Below, in pieces: positions 7,772 to 13,265 of a stretch of DNA of 13,353 nt. The notes below the pieces were generated by a model. It searched no databases, was not told where the DNA came from, and saw only the letters and a list, made by a program, of their open reading frames with translations. This DNA is from an uncultured Christensenella sp. Its GTDB lineage: Bacteria; Bacillota; Clostridia; Christensenellales; UBA3700. The stretch's first letter is position 1, and every line of letters begins with the position of its first letter. The DNA is taken from the NCBI GenBank assembly GCA_910576875.1, contig CAJTKI010000045.1, positions 1 to 13,353 on the forward strand. Direction: 5' to 3'. The position numbers were made by a program, and so were the translations under genes.

Positions 7772-8823
7772 TCTTGCTCGATTGCGATTTGACACAGTTG
7801 CGCGCGTTGGCGCAAGAGACGGGACAACTCGCGTTTCGCGGCGATCAGCTGTATCGCGGATTGCTGGCGGGATTGCACGTCGAAGAAATTTCCACGTTGC
7901 CCAAAGCATGGGCGATGCAATTGCGCGCGCGATGCGACGCGGATCAAGGCGTAACGATCGAGCGCGATTGGAAATCCGATAAGGACGGATCGCGCAAATT
8001 CCTGTATCGTTTGTACGACGGCAATCTGATCGAAGGCGTATGGATGCCGCATGCGTACGGCAACACGCTGTGCGTTTCCACGCAGGTCGGTTGTCGAATG
8101 AATTGCGCGTTTTGCGCGTCGGGACTGGACGGACTCGTCCGCAACCTGAGCGCGGGCGAAATTCTGGGACAGATCGTCGCCGTCAACCGCGATACGCGCG
8201 CGCAGGGATTGTCGCCGATCGATCGCGTCGTGTTGATGGGCAGCGGCGAGCCGCTCGACAATTATGAGCAGGTAACGCGCTTTTTGACGTTGGCGGCGGA
8301 TCCGGACGGTTTGGGGTTGTCGCGGCGCAACGTGACGTTGTCCACGTGCGGACTGGCGGACGGCATTCGACGGCTGGCGGACGACGGCTATACGCCGACG
8401 CTGACGATTTCGTTGCATGCGTCCGACGATGCGTCGCGGCGCAAGATCATGCCGATCGCGCGCAAATATTCGATCGCGCAGGTGCTGGACGCCTGCAAGT
8501 ATTATTTCGATAAGACGGGACGGCGCATCGGGTTCGAATACACCGTCATCGACGGCGTCAACGCGTCCGCCGCGCATGCGGAGCGTTTGGCGCGTCTGTT
8601 GCGCGGGATGGCGTGTCACGTCAATCTGATCGGACTCAACGTCGTTGCCGAACGGGATTTGCGCGCCGCGCATGCGCGCGCAATCCGCGTGTTCGAACAG
8701 CGCCTGAGCGCGCTGGGCATCAGTTGTACCGTGCGGCGCAGCATGGGCAGCGATATTCAGGGCGCATGCGGACAGTTGCGGCGCGCGCATATCGCCGCGC
8801 AGACGGAGCGTGTCGAATCATGA
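7768..8823 (+). CDS. rlmN: Dual-specificity 23S rRNA/tRNA adenine-C2 methyltransferase RlmN
   Basis: A 351-residue radical-SAM enzyme that makes 2-methyladenosine at A2503 of 23S rRNA and at A37 of some tRNAs (E. coli numbering). The 4Fe-4S motif is CRMNCAFC, with Cys109, 113 and 116. The methyl-carrier and resolving pair of cysteines is present: Cys102 in TLCVSTQVGC (E. coli Cys118) and Cys334 in GACGQL (E. coli Cys355). This is what separates active RlmN from generic radical-SAM proteins. VLMGSGEPLDNY and TISLHASDD are further family motifs. Cfr, the related resistance methyltransferase at C8, is less likely because of the RlmN-like N-terminus and the conserved locus. The start overlaps the rsmB stop (ATGA) and the end overlaps rsgA (ATGA). 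In many Bacillota prpC and prkC lie between rlmN and rsgA, and they are absent here. Confidence 0.96.
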   Translation: MILLDCDLTQLRALAQETGQLAFRGDQLYRGLLAGLHVEEISTLPKAWAMQLRARCDADQGVTIERDWKSDKDGSRKFLYRLYDGNLIEGVWMPHAYGNTLCVSTQVGCRMNCAFCASGLDGLVRNLSAGEILGQIVAVNRDTRAQGLSPIDRVVLMGSGEPLDNYEQVTRFLTLAADPDGLGLSRRNVTLSTCGLADGIRRLADDGYTPTLTISLHASDDASRRKIMPIARKYSIAQVLDACKYYFDKTGRRIGFEYTVIDGVNASAAHAERLARLLRGMACHVNLIGLNVVAERDLRAAHARAIRVFEQRLSALGISCTVRRSMGSDIQGACGQLRRAHIAAQTERVES

Positions 8824-9701
8824 AATATCGGACGTACGGGCAGGTCATCAAGGGCGTCGCGGGATGCTATACGGTGCGTACCGCGCAAGGAGAAGACGTC
8901 CCGTGTTTCGCGCGCGGCAAATTGCGCGCCAAGGGCGCGATCTTCATCGGCGATATCGTCGATCTGACCGTGGACAAGGAAGGCGTGATCGAGCAAGTGC
9001 GTCCGCGCGCGTCGGCGCTCGTGCGCCCGTACGTGAGCAACATGGACGCGCTCGTCATCGTCGTCGCGCCGTCGCCCAAACCGGACATGCTGTTGGCGGA
9101 TAAGTTGATTATCGGCGCGTCCGAGCAGGACGTGGATACGCTCGTATGCGTCAACAAGGCGGATATGGAACAGGCGGAGGACGTCGCGCGGGAAGTCGCG
9201 CGCGATTACGAGTCGCTTGCCGACATCGCCGTGATCAGCACGCAGACGGGACAGGGAATCGAAGCATTGACGCGTTGGATGCGCGGCAGATTCGTCTGTC
9301 TGGCGGGACAGTCCGCGGTCGGCAAATCCTCGCTGATCAACGCGATCGTCGGGCAGACGCGCATGCGCACCGGCGACTTGTCCGCCAAGGGCGGTCGCGG
9401 CAAAAATACGACTCGGCACATCGAGATCGTCGAGCTGGCGGACGGCACCAAGATCGCGGACACGTGCGGATTCAATATGTTGGAAATGCCGTTGTTCGAT
9501 CCTGCGCGGTTGCGCGGGTATTATACGGATTTCGACGACTTTGCGCAGGAGTGCCGGTATCGGGGCTGCTGCCACGATTCGGAAGAAGATTGCGGCGTCA
9601 AGCGCGCCGTACGCGAAGGCAGACTGTCGGCGGCGCGATACGAGCGTTACCTGCGGCTGTATCGGGATATTAAACAAAGGTGGAACAAACGTTATGAATG
9701 A
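8820..9701 (+). CDS. rsgA: Ribosome small-subunit biogenesis GTPase RsgA (variant switch and G3 residues)
   Basis: A 293-residue circularly permuted GTPase (YjeQ/CpgA/YloQ) that binds the late 30S subunit and releases on GTP hydrolysis. The order is an OB fold (about 1-70), then G4 NKAD (112-115), G1 GQSAVGKS (163-170), switch I/G2 GKNTTRH (194-200), G3 DTCGF (214-218), and a C-terminal zinc motif Cys245, Cys250, His252, Cys258. Two positions are odd. Asn196 replaces the His normally seen in G[RK]HTT, the position of proposed catalytic His248 in E. coli. Cys216 replaces the Pro of DTPGF or DSPGV. All other GTP-binding residues look intact. The start overlaps the rlmN stop (ATGA), and the end overlaps rpe by 8 nt. 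Identification is firm; whether hydrolysis is normal is not known. Confidence 0.95.
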   Translation: MKYRTYGQVIKGVAGCYTVRTAQGEDVPCFARGKLRAKGAIFIGDIVDLTVDKEGVIEQVRPRASALVRPYVSNMDALVIVVAPSPKPDMLLADKLIIGASEQDVDTLVCVNKADMEQAEDVAREVARDYESLADIAVISTQTGQGIEALTRWMRGRFVCLAGQSAVGKSSLINAIVGQTRMRTGDLSAKGGRGKNTTRHIEIVELADGTKIADTCGFNMLEMPLFDPARLRGYYTDFDDFAQECRYRGCCHDSEEDCGVKRAVREGRLSAARYERYLRLYRDIKQRWNKRYE

Positions 9702-10344
9702 GATCAAAATCGCTCCGTCGATTCTTTCCGCCGACTTTGCCCGGATGGGCAAAGCGGTTTCCGTGCTTGCCGATTGGGGCGCGGACTGGGTGCACTGCGA
9801 CGTCATGGACGGGATATTCGTCCCCAACCTGACATTCGGGATGCCGATGATACAGGCGATCCGACCGTATACGACGCTGCCGCTGGACGTACATCTGATG
9901 ATCGTCGAGCCGGAGCGCTATATCGAACGCTTTTTGCAAGCGGGAGCGGATATTGTTACGTTCCATCCGGAAGTCAGCAAGGATGTGTTCGGCGCGATCC
10001 GCGCCGTGCATGCGCGCGGCAAGCGGGTCGGGTTGGTGCTCAATCCGGACATCGAACCGGAGTCGATCGAGCCGTATCTGGACGAGATCGATCTGGTCAT
10101 GCTGATGGGCGTGTATCCCGGGTTCGGCGGACAGAAATTCATTGCTTCGGTGTTGGACAAGATGCCGCGTTTGTTGCGCATGATCGGCGCGCGCGACATC
10201 GAGATCGAGCTGGACGGCGGCGTCACCGCCGACAATCTGGCTGCGATCGCGGCGAGCGGCGTGGGCATTGCGGTCGCGGGCAGCAGCGTATTCGGCGCGA
10301 GCGATCCCGCCGCTGCGATCGCGACGCTCAAATCGTTGCGCTAG
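9694..10344 (+). CDS. rpe: Ribulose-phosphate 3-epimerase
   Basis: A 216-residue TIM-barrel enzyme that interconverts ribulose 5-phosphate and xylulose 5-phosphate in the pentose phosphate pathway. Visible signatures are APSILSAD (Ser9), HCDVMDGIFVPN with metal ligands His34 and Asp36, DVHLM with His67, and ELDGGV with Asp174; Asp36 and Asp174 are the acid/base pair. The loop MGVYPGFGGQ (138-147) differs from the usual M(S/T)V(N/E)PGFGGQ at two positions. Length is typical. The start at 9694 follows AAAGGTGG (76-83 of the 9600s) at 10-nt spacing and lies inside the end of rsgA. The rsgA-rpe pair is conserved in Bacillota. thiN, which follows rpe in Bacillus, is missing; the next gene is the spoVM candidate after 56 nt. 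Confidence 0.96.
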   Translation: MNEIKIAPSILSADFARMGKAVSVLADWGADWVHCDVMDGIFVPNLTFGMPMIQAIRPYTTLPLDVHLMIVEPERYIERFLQAGADIVTFHPEVSKDVFGAIRAVHARGKRVGLVLNPDIEPESIEPYLDEIDLVMLMGVYPGFGGQKFIASVLDKMPRLLRMIGARDIEIELDGGVTADNLAAIAASGVGIAVAGSSVFGASDPAAAIATLKSLR

Positions 10345-10388
10345 GCGGAACCCGATTCGCTCCTGCCGCATATCGTGTAGTAGCATGC

Positions 10389-10397
10389 AGGAGGTGA
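10389..10397 (+). promoter_or_regulatory. Near-ideal Shine-Dalgarno site for the 23-codon spoVM candidate
   Basis: AGGAGGTGA is a nine-base perfect match to the usual 16S rRNA 3' end. The AGGAGG core lies 6 nt before the ATG at 10401. It is the longest such match I see in the window. It is strong evidence that the short frame at 10401 is translated. The only other ATG nearby (10385) lies upstream of the site and so cannot use it. Confidence 0.85.
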
Positions 10398-10400
10398 AGT

Positions 10401-10472
10401 ATGAGAATCGTGTGTTGGAATCCGCCCGCATTCGTCAAGTGTTTCTTGCGTATGTTTGTGCGGCGCAAATAA
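10401..10472 (+). CDS. spoVM: Probable stage V sporulation protein SpoVM (23 residues)
   Basis: A 23-codon frame ending in TAA, read as SpoVM, the short amphipathic helix that embeds in the convex forespore membrane and anchors the SpoIVA coat basement layer. Aligned without gaps to B. subtilis SpoVM (26 residues), it shares Met1, Pro9, Phe11 and Arg17. Conservative matches are Arg2 for Lys, Ile3 for Phe, Val12 for Leu, Leu16 for Val and Val20 for Leu. Pro9 is known to matter for curvature sensing in B. subtilis. The order basic residue, short hydrophobic run, Pro, Phe, amphipathic stretch, then basic tail (RRK) fits the family. The place is also right: between rpe and rpmB, where B. subtilis has (thiN-)spoVM. 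The ribosome binding site at 10389 is near perfect. No sigma-E or sigma-K promoter is convincing just upstream, so expression may come from the operon. Homology over so few residues is the main uncertainty. Confidence 0.8.
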   Translation: MRIVCWNPPAFVKCFLRMFVRRK

Positions 10473-10513
10473 CGGTCTCTCGCAACGGCGGGATTACGGT
10501 ACATACCGAACGG

Positions 10514-10541
10514 GCGGGGTGCGACGCATCCCGCTTTGTTT
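10514..10541 (+). terminator. Intrinsic terminator after the spoVM candidate, end of the long operon
   Basis: GCGGGGTGCG (10514-10523) pairs with CGCATCCCGC (10525-10534), with one G-U pair and a tight central loop. TTTGTTT (10535-10541) follows. It lies 41 nt after the spoVM stop and is the first good terminator on the + strand after yicC. The T-tract is interrupted by one G, so some read-through is possible. Confidence 0.72.
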
Positions 10542-10673
10542 GCGCTCAATATACAAGCAAGCGCCAGTTAGTAATTTAAAAAATAGAGAATTGTGTCGAA
10601 ATTTACGGAAATGCGTCGATTTTGCGACGAAATCTCAGGATATAAAAAATGCGCCCGCAGTCCGGACGCATAC

Positions 10674-10701
10674 AAAAACGCCCGCTTGTCGCGGGCGTTT
10701 T
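10674..10701 (-). terminator. Terminator of rpmB, probably bidirectional
   Basis: A symmetric hairpin: CGCCCGC (10679-10685), loop TTGTC, GCGGGCG (10691-10697). AAAAA lies on the left and TTTT on the right, so a U-tract forms in either direction. On the - strand it begins 4 nt after the rpmB stop. On the + strand it backs up the operon terminator at 10514. The 132 nt between the two terminators (10542-10673) hold no gene that I can support. Confidence 0.85.
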
Positions 10702-10705
10702 GCAA

Positions 10706-10924
10706 TTATTCGCTCACTTTGATTTCTGCGACGACGCGTTTGACCTTGCCTTCCGTTCTCAGACATCTGGTGCAAACGTATTTGCTTTCGATCGAGCCGT
10801 TGTCGTTCAAGACTTTAACCTTCTGAACGTTCTTGCCCCAGGTTCTTCTATATTTACGGTTGGAGTGGCTGACTTTGTTGCCGCTCTGCTGACCTTTGTG
10901 GCAATATGCGCATACTCTGGACAT
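10706..10924 (-). CDS. rpmB: 50S ribosomal protein L28, zinc-ribbon form
   Basis: A 72-residue bL28, a structural protein of the large ribosomal subunit. The conserved core is GNKVSHSNRKYRRTW followed by NVQKVKVL. Two CxxC pairs, Cys5/Cys8 and Cys51/Cys54, make it the zinc-binding (C+) type. Many Bacillota L28 proteins have 62 residues, so this one carries a C-terminal tail of about ten more, ending VVAEIKVSE. The start at 10924 has AGGAGGT at good spacing (about 10931-10937 on the + strand). A longer frame upstream is not conserved. The gene has its own promoter (10958-10986) and terminator and runs against all its neighbours. The same inverted orientation between spoVM and asp23 is seen in B. 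subtilis. Confidence 0.95.
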   Translation of the reverse strand: MSRVCAYCHKGQQSGNKVSHSNRKYRRTWGKNVQKVKVLNDNGSIESKYVCTRCLRTEGKVKRVVAEIKVSE

Positions 10925-10957
10925 GATTCTACCTCCTGATGGAAATCTCGCTTGACT

Positions 10958-10986
10958 ATCATAGCATTTCGCGGCGCACTTGGCAA
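10958..10986 (-). promoter_or_regulatory. Housekeeping promoter of rpmB
   Basis: On the - strand TTGCCA (10986-10981) and TATGAT (10963-10958) are separated by exactly 17 nt. Each matches the consensus at 5 of 6 positions. TGC just before the -10 makes it an extended -10 promoter. Transcription would start near 10951, giving a leader of about 27 nt that contains AGGAGGT. A-rich tracts upstream (about 10990-11030) could act as an UP element. Confidence 0.78.
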
Positions 10987-11067
10987 GGAAAAAAGCGGTA
11001 TTTTTCGGAAAAATTCGCAAAAATGTCTCAACAAGCGTCGGATGACGTATAAATTATGTATAAATCG

Positions 11068-11096
11068 TTGCAAATTCGGGAGTCTTTGTGTAAAAT
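11068..11096 (+). promoter_or_regulatory. Candidate asp23 promoter giving a near-leaderless mRNA
   Basis: TTGCAA (11068-11073), a 17-nt spacer, then TAAAAT (11091-11096). The -10 matches at 5 of 6 positions and the -35 at 4 of 6. Transcription would begin near 11103, only about 4 nt before the asp23 ATG at 11107. TATAAA hexamers at 11048 and 11059 could be alternative -10 elements with longer leaders, but neither has a clear -35. Confidence 0.5.
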
Positions 11097-11106
11097 AAAA
11101 CTAACT

Positions 11107-11457
11107 ATGGCAGTCAAAACATCGAATTATTACGGAAAACTGATTATTACGGACAACGCGATCGCGATGACCGCGCACAATGCGGCGTCGGAATGTTACG
11201 GCGTTGTCGAATTGGTTTCGCGCACGCTGACGGATAGTTTGTACGAGTTGTTCAAACGTCCTTCCGTCGGCAAAGGCGTCAAAGTCACGACCATAGCCAA
11301 TAAGATAAATTTAGAACTATTCGTGGTGCTCAGAGACGGAGTCAATCCGAGCGCCGTATCCGATTCTATACAAGAGACCGTTAAGTACCATGTGGAGACT
11401 TATACGGGCATGCGCGTCACGCACGTGGCGGTGCATGTGGTAGGAGTTCGGGTGTAA
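11107..11457 (+). CDS. Asp23/Gls24-family envelope stress response protein
   Basis: A 116-residue Asp23-family (DUF322) protein, the homologue of B. subtilis YloU by sequence and locus. These are small proteins associated with the envelope or with cell-wall stress; the biochemical role is poorly known. The N-terminus MAVKTSNYYGKLIITDNAIA and the following AASECYGVVEL are family hallmarks, which fixes the start at 11107. There is no Shine-Dalgarno in the 20 nt upstream (TGTGTAAAATAAAACTAACT), and an earlier in-frame ATG at 11056 also lacks one. Codon use is unlike the neighbours: TTA (codon 69), CTA (codon 71) and several ATA codons appear in this short gene. fakA follows after 17 nt, an almost universal pairing in Bacillota. 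Confidence 0.92.
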   Translation: MAVKTSNYYGKLIITDNAIAMTAHNAASECYGVVELVSRTLTDSLYELFKRPSVGKGVKVTTIANKINLELFVVLRDGVNPSAVSDSIQETVKYHVETYTGMRVTHVAVHVVGVRV

Positions 11458-11474
11458 GATATGGAGAACGCATA

Positions 11475-13103
11475 ATGAAGGTTTTGGAAACCCCGAAATT
11501 AGTCGAGATGTTTGAGGGCGGCTACCGCTACCTGAAAGCAAATCGAAATTACGTTGATTCTTTGAATGTTTTTCCGGTTCCGGACGGTGATACCGGCATC
11601 AATATGTCGCTGACGATGGAGTCCGCGATCAAAGAAATGCAAGCCGCAGGCGAGGATTTGTCCGACGTTTTGACGGCGTTGGCGCGCGGAGCGCTTAAAG
11701 GCGCGCGCGGAAATTCCGGCGTGATTTTGTCCCAGATCGTCAAAGGCATCTGCAAGTCGCTCGCGGACGCGCGCAGCATTACGACCAAGGCGTTTGCCAA
11801 AGCGCTGCTCGGCGCGCGCGAGATCGCGTACAACGCGGTCACCAAGCCCAAGGAAGGCACGATTTTGACCGTTATCCGCTATATGGCGGAAAACGCGCAG
11901 CAGATCGCGTCCAAAAACGCGTCGTTTATTCCGTTTTTGGAACAGTTGCTGCACAAAGGCGAAGAAATTTTGCAAAAGACCCCCGACATGCTGCCGGTGC
12001 TCAAACAGGCGGGCGTCGTCGACGCGGGCGGACGCGGACTTTTGTGCGTCTTCCAGGGATTTTACAACGTGCTTGCCGGAGTGGAGATTCCGGAAGAAGA
12101 TATTCAGCCGACGGAATCGACACCCGCGCCCGCTTTGGACGCGTTCGGGTCGGACGAGCACGATTTGGAAAACATCAAATTCGCGTATTGCACCGAATAT
12201 TTTATCATCAACGTCAAACGCCACGTTACCGAAGAAGACGTCGAAAAATTGCGCGATAAGCTGATGGAGATCGGCGATTGCGTGATTGCGATCGGAGACA
12301 TCAGTTTTATCAAAGTGCACGTGCATACCAATCAACCCAACCGCGCGCTGTATTACGCGTTGCAATTGGGAGAGCTGGACCGCGTCAAAATCGAAAACAT
12401 GTTGGAGCAAAATCGCGCGATTCAGAAGCAGCGCGAAGCGTCCAAAAAGCCCGTCGGCATGCTTGCAATCTGCACAGGTGAAGGAATTGAGAAGATTTTC
12501 CGCGATTTGTCGGTGGACGAAATCATCGAAGGCGGTCAGACGATGAATCCGAGCGTCGAAGACATTCTCACCGCGGTGGACAAAGTGCATTCCGACAACG
12601 TCATCATCTTGCCCAACAACGGCAACATCATTCTCGCCGCCGAAAAGGTCTGCGAACTGACGCAAAAAAACGTTTACGTGATCCCGACCAAGGAAATTCC
12701 GCAAGGCGTGCGCGCGGCGTTGTCCTTCGATCCCGAACAGGATGCGCAGACCAATGCGGAAACGATGCGGGATTCGTTTGCCGACGTGCGTTGCGGACAA
12801 GTCACGCAGGCGGTGCGCACGACCGAATTGGACGGATTTTCGATCGCCGAGGGCGATTTTATCGGTTTGGATGCCAAGCAGATCGTCGCCAAGGCGGAAG
12901 ATCCGGAACAGACGTGCCGTCAGGTCATCGCAAAACTTGCGGACGAAGACAGCGAAGTCATCACGCTCTATTACGGTCAGGACGTAACGCAGGAGCAGGC
13001 GCAAGCGCTTGCCGAACAGTTGGAAGACGAGTATCCCGACTGCGACGTCGCTTGTTATAACGGCGGACAACCCAATTACTATTATTTGATTTCGGTCGAA
13101 TAA
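11475..13103 (+). CDS. fakA: Fatty acid kinase catalytic subunit FakA (DAK2 domain)
   Basis: A 542-residue ATP-binding subunit of fatty acid kinase (B. subtilis YloV), which phosphorylates fatty acids bound to a FakB (DegV-type) carrier so they can enter phospholipid synthesis. The N-terminal DAK2 domain (about 1-200) carries NVFPVPDGDTGINM with Asp37 and Asp39 for Mg, and GARGNSGVILSQ. The middle domain has KVHVHTNQP, and the C-terminal part has ILPNNGNIILAAEKV and ends VACYNGGQPNYYYLISVE. Length is typical (about 550). No fakB or plsX is seen in the window. The start at 11475 has GGAG at 11463-11466. Codon 9 is TTA; the next roughly 520 codons contain no TTA, CTA or TCA. A strong terminator follows 28 nt after the stop. 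In B. subtilis sdaAB-sdaAA lie between this gene and recG; here they do not. Confidence 0.94.
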   Translation: MKVLETPKLVEMFEGGYRYLKANRNYVDSLNVFPVPDGDTGINMSLTMESAIKEMQAAGEDLSDVLTALARGALKGARGNSGVILSQIVKGICKSLADARSITTKAFAKALLGAREIAYNAVTKPKEGTILTVIRYMAENAQQIASKNASFIPFLEQLLHKGEEILQKTPDMLPVLKQAGVVDAGGRGLLCVFQGFYNVLAGVEIPEEDIQPTESTPAPALDAFGSDEHDLENIKFAYCTEYFIINVKRHVTEEDVEKLRDKLMEIGDCVIAIGDISFIKVHVHTNQPNRALYYALQLGELDRVKIENMLEQNRAIQKQREASKKPVGMLAICTGEGIEKIFRDLSVDEIIEGGQTMNPSVEDILTAVDKVHSDNVIILPNNGNIILAAEKVCELTQKNVYVIPTKEIPQGVRAALSFDPEQDAQTNAETMRDSFADVRCGQVTQAVRTTELDGFSIAEGDFIGLDAKQIVAKAEDPEQTCRQVIAKLADEDSEVITLYYGQDVTQEQAQALAEQLEDEYPDCDVACYNGGQPNYYYLISVE

Positions 13104-13131
13104 GTCGGTCGGATTGAAAAATCGACACGGG

Positions 13132-13164
13132 CGGGAGTTTATTGCTCCCGTTTTTTACTTTTTT
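13132..13164 (+). terminator. Strong intrinsic terminator of the asp23-fakA unit
   Basis: CGGGAG (13132-13137), a 7-nt loop TTTATTG, CTCCCG (13145-13150), then TTTTTTACTTTTTT (13151-13164). A GC-rich 6-bp stem followed by a long T-tract is a standard rho-independent terminator. It separates fakA from recG, which has its own promoter. Confidence 0.88.
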
Positions 13165-13173
13165 CATATGTGT

Positions 13174-13185
13174 ACTAGCGCTAGT
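13174..13185. repeat. Perfect 12-bp palindrome ACTAGCGCTAGT upstream of recG
   Basis: ACTAGCGCTAGT reads the same on both strands with no spacer. It lies between the fakA terminator and the recG promoter, about 46 nt upstream of the -35. It could be a dimeric regulator's operator, but no known operator is recognised. Confidence 0.5.
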
Positions 13186-13230
13186 TCGCATCTTAGGCGC
13201 GAATGCGTCGAAAAACTTACGTTCACGCGT

Positions 13231-13259
13231 TTGACCGCGCGCGCCCGATCCGTTATGAT
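13231..13259 (+). promoter_or_regulatory. recG promoter placing transcription start at or next to the ATG
   Basis: TTGACC (13231-13236), a 17-nt spacer, then TATGAT (13254-13259). Both hexamers match at 5 of 6. The expected start point, seven bases after the -10, is 13266, the A of the recG ATG. No ribosome binding site lies between. Confidence 0.68.
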
Positions 13260-13265
13260 AATAGC

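Noticed and set aside
10345..10400. Possible sigma-E or sigma-K promoter (CATATCGT near 10369) for spoVM
   Set aside because: The -10 resemblance is partial and no matching -35 is found at the right distance, so a sporulation promoter cannot be claimed.
10385..10579. A 64-codon frame starting at ATG 10385, overlapping the spoVM candidate
   Set aside because: The strong Shine-Dalgarno lies inside this frame, downstream of its ATG, so it serves ATG 10401 instead. The frame runs through the terminator at 10514-10541 and matches nothing known.
10614..10629. Small hairpin CGTCG-ATTTTG-CGACG between the two terminators
   Set aside because: Only a 5-bp stem with no T-tract and no match to a known RNA. 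Such stems arise often by chance in this sequence.
11499..13070. A 523-codon open frame on the - strand opposite fakA
   Set aside because: Same cause: the frame ends at the TTA codon 9 of fakA. No domain or ribosome binding site supports it.
13174..13185. Palindrome upstream of recG as a FapR operator
   Set aside because: fapR follows recG in Bacillus, but the known FapR site is a longer TTAGTACCTNNTACTAA-like palindrome and the match here is poor.
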